Source of the DNA: Clostridiales bacterium
GTDB lineage: Bacteria > Bacillota_A > Clostridia > Christensenellales > Borkfalkiaceae
NCBI GenBank assembly: GCA_015055785.1
Contig: SVHQ01000054.1
Location: 1-9,516 of the forward strand
Direction of reading: 5' to 3'
Length of the DNA stretch: 9,516 bases
Shown here piece after piece: positions 5,543 to 9,516 of this stretch. Numbering within the stretch: the stretch's first letter is position 1; every line of letters starts with the position of its first letter. Made by a program: the position numbers and the translations under genes. The notes under the pieces were generated by a model that saw only the letters and a list, made by a program, of their open reading frames with translations, was not told where the DNA came from and made no database searches.

Positions 5543-6370
5543 TTAGGGTTTAGGCATTTGCTGTTTTCGGTATTCAGAGGGGGAACACCCAAATTTTTTC
5601 TTAAAAGTATTTGAGAAATAGTAAGCATCAGAGAAGCCGAGTTTAGCAGCAATATTTTTGATGGAATCGGGAGAGGTGCTAATTTCCTGTTGTGCGATAG
5701 ACAATTTGCTGTCTAATAGATATTTGTGGGGTGTTACTCCGTAATATTTTTTGAAACAACGAATCAGCGTCGTTTTGCCGATAAATGTTTGATTGAGTAT
5801 TTCGTCAAGAGAAATATTAGAAAGCAGATTATCATCTAAAAGTTTTTTAACCTTTTGAATATAATCAGGATAGGGCAAAGCACTGTGTTCTTTCAGGTAA
5901 ATCTTTGTACAAATTTGTTGAAAAACCAAGGCAACTTCAGCGGAAAAAAGGTGATAGGGTTCGTTCGCTCGCACCTTTTGAAATAGGTTGTCAAAGAGTT
6001 CCTTAATTTCGGGGCAGGAATATACGCGATTTTGAATGTGGTAGGCATTAAAAAATAGTTTACACATGGGGCCGTTGATTAATAACCAATACTTTTTAAA
6101 AGGATCGTTTTTATCGGCGTAATAGTTTACGTTATCGTTCGGGCGCAAAAGAAAAACGTCCCCTTTGGTTAAAGAATGCTTTTTCCCATCCAATATAATG
6201 GTTCCTTTGCCCGAGAGTATAAACTCGATAAAATAGGCACAGGTGCTAGAACGTTTAATTTTATAATTGCTGTTTGGGTAAGTTATGCCGATTTGATGAA
6301 CGGTAATAGGGGATTCTTTTTGATAGGTTGGAAAGTACCATACGTCTTGATTAAGAATTTCTTTTCTCAT
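5543..6370 (-). CDS. AraC-family transcriptional regulator with cupin-type sensor domain
   Basis: This 275-residue protein has the usual AraC layout. Residues 20-100 form the small beta-barrel sugar-sensing domain; the stretch FILSGKGTIILDGKKHSLTK and the following GDVFLLRPNDN show the typical G...L....L..GD..L..P pattern. The C-terminal half is the DNA-binding unit with two helix-turn-helix motifs. The first is at about 185-230, including ISLDEILNQTFIGKTTLIRCF. The second is at about 236-269, including NIAAKLGFSDAYYFSNTFKK and the signature end FGCSPSEYRK. Such regulators usually activate carbohydrate genes when a sugar binds. It points towards the mannoside operon tail to tail and away from the lipoprotein gene, so either could be its target. 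The ribosome binding site is weak (AAAAGG about 11 bases before ATG), which suggests low expression. Confidence 0.93.
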   Translation of the reverse strand: MRKEILNQDVWYFPTYQKESPITVHQIGITYPNSNYKIKRSSTCAYFIEFILSGKGTIILDGKKHSLTKGDVFLLRPNDNVNYYADKNDPFKKYWLLINGPMCKLFFNAYHIQNRVYSCPEIKELFDNLFQKVRANEPYHLFSAEVALVFQQICTKIYLKEHSALPYPDYIQKVKKLLDDNLLSNISLDEILNQTFIGKTTLIRCFKKYYGVTPHKYLLDSKLSIAQQEISTSPDSIKNIAAKLGFSDAYYFSNTFKKKFGCSPSEYRKQQMPKP

Positions 6371-6404
6371 GTGATTTTTTGCCTTTTTTTTAAAAAATAA
6401 AAAA

Positions 6405-6450
6405 AATTACAATTTTATTCATCTTTATGCAAATAATTAATATTGTAATT
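6405..6450. promoter_or_regulatory. Inverted repeat in the divergent spacer, candidate operator
   Basis: AATTACAAT (6405-6413) and ATTGTAATT (6442-6450) are perfect 9-bp inverted copies 28 bp apart, between the AraC gene and the divergent lipoprotein gene. The right copy overlaps the -35 box of the lipoprotein promoter. AT-rich DNA makes chance repeats common, so operator function is a guess. Confidence 0.35.
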
Positions 6451-6471
6451 GCTAATTAATTCAATTATAAT
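6443..6471 (+). promoter_or_regulatory. Promoter of the phosphatase lipoprotein gene
   Basis: TTGTAA (6443-6448), a 17-bp spacer and a perfect TATAAT (6466-6471) form a good vegetative promoter about 100 bp before the ATG. That leaves an untranslated leader of roughly 95 bases with no obvious riboswitch fold. Confidence 0.7.
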
Positions 6472-6573
6472 AGTAAATGAAAAGGATGTCAAGCAATATT
6501 GATGTAAAATTTGGGCGACCAAATAAATAAAAGAAAAACAAAATTTAATCTCTAAAAAGAGGGAGAAAGCTAT

Positions 6574-9516
6574 ATGAAACTAAAAAAACTTATAACTTTT
6601 CTTGTGACGAGCGCAATGTTATGCGGTACCCTGATAATGGGTAGTGCATTTTCCGCATGTTCAAATAAAGGAGATGGCGGCTCTGAAACGGAACAAAGTT
6701 CTACGTCAGGCGACAGCAGTAGCTCCGAAGGAAACGAGGATATACCGAGTGCGTCGGATAATAAGATTTCACTTGTGTCGCCCAAGAGTGGGACTTCCGT
6801 CAAAATTTTAGACGAGGAGATAAAAGCTTATCTTGCAGCGACAACACCCACTGAAGCGTTGCAGATTTTGGAAACGTATGCGAAAACCAACAAAGGCGGC
6901 ATCTCCACAACGTTAAGCTGGAAATCAAATAAGAGTTCTTTTTATACTATTTATATTGCGGACAACGAACAGTTTGTCGATGCAAAAGAGTATATGGTTT
7001 CAGGGTTTATTTCTTCGCTCGAGATAAACAATCTTATTCCCGCAACGACGTATTATTGGAAAGTTAAAGGGAATAAGAAGGAAGACGTTTCCGAAGTGAG
7101 AACGTTTAAGACGGAAGATTGCGGAGTTCGATATATCACTGCGGAAGGCGGCGCAAATATTCGTGATTTGGGCGGTTGGACGACGGGAAATGGACAAACG
7201 GTAAATTATGGTCTTCTTTATCGCGGGAATATGTTGAACGGATTTAACGGCGGCGCGATGTTGACGGAAGAAGGGATAAACACCTTCGTGAACGAGTTAG
7301 GAATAAAAACGGAAATCGATCTCCGTACAATAGGGGTTGACAACGGTGGACAAACGACCAACTGGTTTGGGGAAGATTTGCAGTACATACAAGCGCCTTT
7401 AAATCAGTTTACAACCATTTTAGACTATAATTCTTGGCAAAATTTGCCAGATGAACAAAAGCAACCTGTTGCAAAAAACGCAGACGGTTCTTGGCGGTAC
7501 GATTACAAAAACTATTCGGTAACCTCACTGAAAACGATTTTTGATTGCCTTGGGGACGAAAATAATTATCCCATTTATTTCCACTGCAACGCAGGTGCGG
7601 ATAGAACGGGTACGCTTGCTTTTCTCATTAATGGTTTGTTAGGTGTGGAATATGACGGGCTTGTAAAAGATTTCGAGATGACCTCCTTTTCTGCCTACTC
7701 TGGCAAGCGTTATAGGAGCAACGTAACGGATGGTACGTTTGACGATAGCGGTGTGTATCAAAATAATGAGAACAACTTTGTTGCATTCGACGCTTTGTAT
7801 CGTGCGATTTTAGAAAACTATGACGCAGGCACAAGGAATATTTCTATTGCAATAGAAAATTATCTAACGGACTATATTGGCGTCAGCCATGAAACGATTG
7901 CAAATATTAAATCCATTCTTTTGAAAGGAACTGCATCGCAGGGAACCATTGTTATAGAGAATAGACAAGACGTATTGCTTGCCAATGGCGGTGGCGTATC
8001 CTTGGGAGATATAGAATACAACGAGGTAAAGAGTATTTTTATCGGCGGCATATCCTTAGGTACGGATTTGAGCAATTTGGATGTATCTGCTATATACGAT
8101 AGCGAGAAACAGACGAGCACGATTTGGGGCGAGCGCGAATTGAATGTGACGGTAAGCAAGGATGGCGTAGAACAAAGAGTAATTGTTCCCGTTCGCATCA
8201 TAACGAGAGTTATCAATACGGCGGCGGAAATTCAAGAGATGTCGGAAGCGCGCGAAGAGCTGAAAGGTTACTATATGTTAGGCGCGGATATCGAAGTATC
8301 GTATTACGGATTTGGGAAAAAACTGTACGGTACGTTTGACGGCAACGGACATACCTTAACGCACGGCTGGTTGCCTGGTAACGGTTTATTCGGTTCTTTG
8401 GCGAACGGATCTTGCGTAAAAGATTTGACTGTCGATTTGAACTACTCTAACGGTACGGGTGCTAAATACCAAGCGGTGCTTGCAGGGGATTGTATCGGCG
8501 CATTGATTGAAAACGTTACCGTAAATTATAAATCGGGCGAAGACAGCACGTATTGGCAATATGATTCGTATGACTCGATGGGATTTATCGTCAGAGGCGA
8601 TTTGGTAAATACGACGTTTAGAAACGTAGAAATCAACGCCAAAGACGCAGTTGGCGGAGAATATAAAGAATTGGGCGCCGTGCTCGGTAGCCGATTCGGT
8701 ACAGGCAACGTATTTGAAAACTTTGTCCTTAATGCTGCAAAAATCGATAGCTTTGCGCGAAATAAAGACGGCGTTGCGTTGAATATGGAAGATTATGCAG
8801 GCGTAAGCGGTCGTATTGTCGCAGACAGCCTTGAAGAGAACGTGATGAGAGCGACTCGTAAGCAAGTAAAGATTTTCCTTGGAGAAAGATATGAAAACGC
8901 TTCGGTAAAATCGGTATATATGAACGACGTTAAGTTGGAAGAATACGATTATATCGACGGCGAGCTGATTTTCCCGAACAACGAAAAGTACTATTTATAT
9001 TTGGATAAGCTGTTCACGGTGGAATGTGAAATCGGCGGGGTAACGGTAATCGTCAAGGCAAACGTCGCGGACGACGCACAGCGTGTGACTTTGAATAATA
9101 TCGAGTATTTCGATATGCAAGCCGCATCTAACACTATTTCCCTCTCGCTTGGTGAAGATTATGCGGGATATAACGCAAAATACATTCAGCTCGGTTCAAC
9201 CGAAATGGGCAATGATATGTCGGCGATAGATATTTCGTCTATGAAAGCAGACAAGAACTTGCACGGCTATAAAGAGTTTGTCGTTTTGGCGGAAAAGGAC
9301 GGGCAAATGATTTGCTTTACCGTTCCCGTATGCTTGGTAACAAAATATATAGGCTCTATGAGCGAGTTTACCAGTGCGCTTACGGCAAACGCTTGGACGA
9401 CGGCAAGCACCGTTTACGGGTATTACAGACTGTCGGGAAATATCGGTTCGGAAGACGATGCGCTTAGTTCGTACAGCGCAAGTGTTTTCGACGACAACCT
9501 TGCACCTTGGACGGCG
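6574..9516 (+). CDS. Secreted lipoprotein with FN3-like, PTP-type phosphatase and repeated beta-helix modules, 3' partial
   Basis: The frame runs 981 codons without a stop to the window edge. The ATG is fixed by GGGAG at 6561-6565. The N-terminus is a lipoprotein signal (MKLKKLITFLVTSAM, then FSAC with C29 lipidated; Phe at -3 is atypical), followed by a Ser/Gly/Glu linker to about residue 60. Residues 64-180 look FN3-like, ending LIPATTYYWKVKG and SEVRTFKTED. Residues 184-450 form a cysteine-based phosphatase of the Y_phosphatase3 type: NIRDLGGW (195-202), then the catalytic loop HCNAGADRTG with C338 and R344. From 455 a beta-rich domain leads into a beta-helix-like region (YYMLGADIE, LYGTFDGNGHTL, GLFGSL, VKDLTV). 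A second copy of this pattern starts near 869. The protein therefore sits outside the membrane and could dephosphorylate proteins, lipids or inositol phosphates. The substrate and the C-terminus are unknown. Confidence 0.88.
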   Translation, partial: MKLKKLITFLVTSAMLCGTLIMGSAFSACSNKGDGGSETEQSSTSGDSSSSEGNEDIPSASDNKISLVSPKSGTSVKILDEEIKAYLAATTPTEALQILETYAKTNKGGISTTLSWKSNKSSFYTIYIADNEQFVDAKEYMVSGFISSLEINNLIPATTYYWKVKGNKKEDVSEVRTFKTEDCGVRYITAEGGANIRDLGGWTTGNGQTVNYGLLYRGNMLNGFNGGAMLTEEGINTFVNELGIKTEIDLRTIGVDNGGQTTNWFGEDLQYIQAPLNQFTTILDYNSWQNLPDEQKQPVAKNADGSWRYDYKNYSVTSLKTIFDCLGDENNYPIYFHCNAGADRTGTLAFLINGLLGVEYDGLVKDFEMTSFSAYSGKRYRSNVTDGTFDDSGVYQNNENNFVAFDALYRAILENYDAGTRNISIAIENYLTDYIGVSHETIANIKSILLKGTASQGTIVIENRQDVLLANGGGVSLGDIEYNEVKSIFIGGISLGTDLSNLDVSAIYDSEKQTSTIWGERELNVTVSKDGVEQRVIVPVRIITRVINTAAEIQEMSEAREELKGYYMLGADIEVSYYGFGKKLYGTFDGNGHTLTHGWLPGNGLFGSLANGSCVKDLTVDLNYSNGTGAKYQAVLAGDCIGALIENVTVNYKSGEDSTYWQYDSYDSMGFIVRGDLVNTTFRNVEINAKDAVGGEYKELGAVLGSRFGTGNVFENFVLNAAKIDSFARNKDGVALNMEDYAGVSGRIVADSLEENVMRATRKQVKIFLGERYENASVKSVYMNDVKLEEYDYIDGELIFPNNEKYYLYLDKLFTVECEIGGVTVIVKANVADDAQRVTLNNIEYFDMQAASNTISLSLGEDYAGYNAKYIQLGSTEMGNDMSAIDISSMKADKNLHGYKEFVVLAEKDGQMICFTVPVCLVTKYIGSMSEFTSALTANAWTTASTVYGYYRLSGNIGSEDDALSSYSASVFDDNLAPWTA

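Noticed and set aside
8386..8865. Minus-strand open frame of 159 codons
   Set aside because: It lies inside the lipoprotein gene, has no ribosome binding site and shows no recognisable domain. A shadow of the plus-strand frame.

Overview
The window looks like a chromosomal stretch from a low-GC, Gram-positive-type anaerobe of the class Clostridia, probably an uncultured gut species. The evidence is AT-rich intergenic DNA, strong GGAG-type ribosome binding sites, vegetative TTGACA/TATAAT-like promoters with 16-17 bp spacers, a lipoprotein with a Ser/Glu/Gly-rich linker after the lipidated cysteine, and carbohydrate genes typical of glycan-foraging gut Firmicutes. Genus-level placement is not possible from sequence alone. 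All three stop codons are used normally, so the standard code applies.

Left part (1-2026) is accessory and partly decayed. It opens with the C-terminal part of a PIN-nuclease-like (DUF4935 type) protein with a winged-helix tail. A strong promoter and ribosome binding site follow, leading into a small gene broken by a one-base shift, then a second degraded reading frame and a terminator hairpin. Next is a complete, single-gene IS200-type insertion sequence (tnpA, end hairpins, and a leader hairpin that masks the tnpA ribosome binding site). To its right is a 61-bp nested palindrome with a GC-only core, unlike its surroundings.

Middle part (2027-5535) is a carbohydrate region. A monocistronic SGNH/DUF4886 hydrolase has its own promoter and terminator. 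After about 330 bp of AT-rich spacer, a second promoter drives a two-gene operon: a GH130 beta-mannoside phosphorylase and an N-acylglucosamine 2-epimerase (AGE/RenBP type), closed by a perfect 17-bp terminator stem. Together they suggest phosphorolysis of a beta-1,4-mannosyl sugar, with beta-Man-1,4-GlcNAc (the N-glycan core unit) a reasonable candidate because the partner enzyme acts on N-acetylated hexosamines. Mannan oligosaccharides remain possible.

Right part (5543-9516) has an AraC-family regulator on the minus strand, convergent with the operon and divergent from a very large secreted lipoprotein. That lipoprotein runs off the right edge and has no stop in 981 codons. It combines a lipoprotein signal, an FN3-like domain, a cysteine-based tyrosine/lipid-type phosphatase domain with an intact HCX5R loop, and at least two rounds of a beta-domain plus beta-helix-like module. 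The divergent spacer carries a well-formed promoter and a 9-bp inverted repeat that could be an operator.

The most interesting object is the phosphatase-beta-helix lipoprotein. The nested palindrome and the frameshifted small gene with intact expression signals come next. I saw no CRISPR array, tRNA or rRNA.
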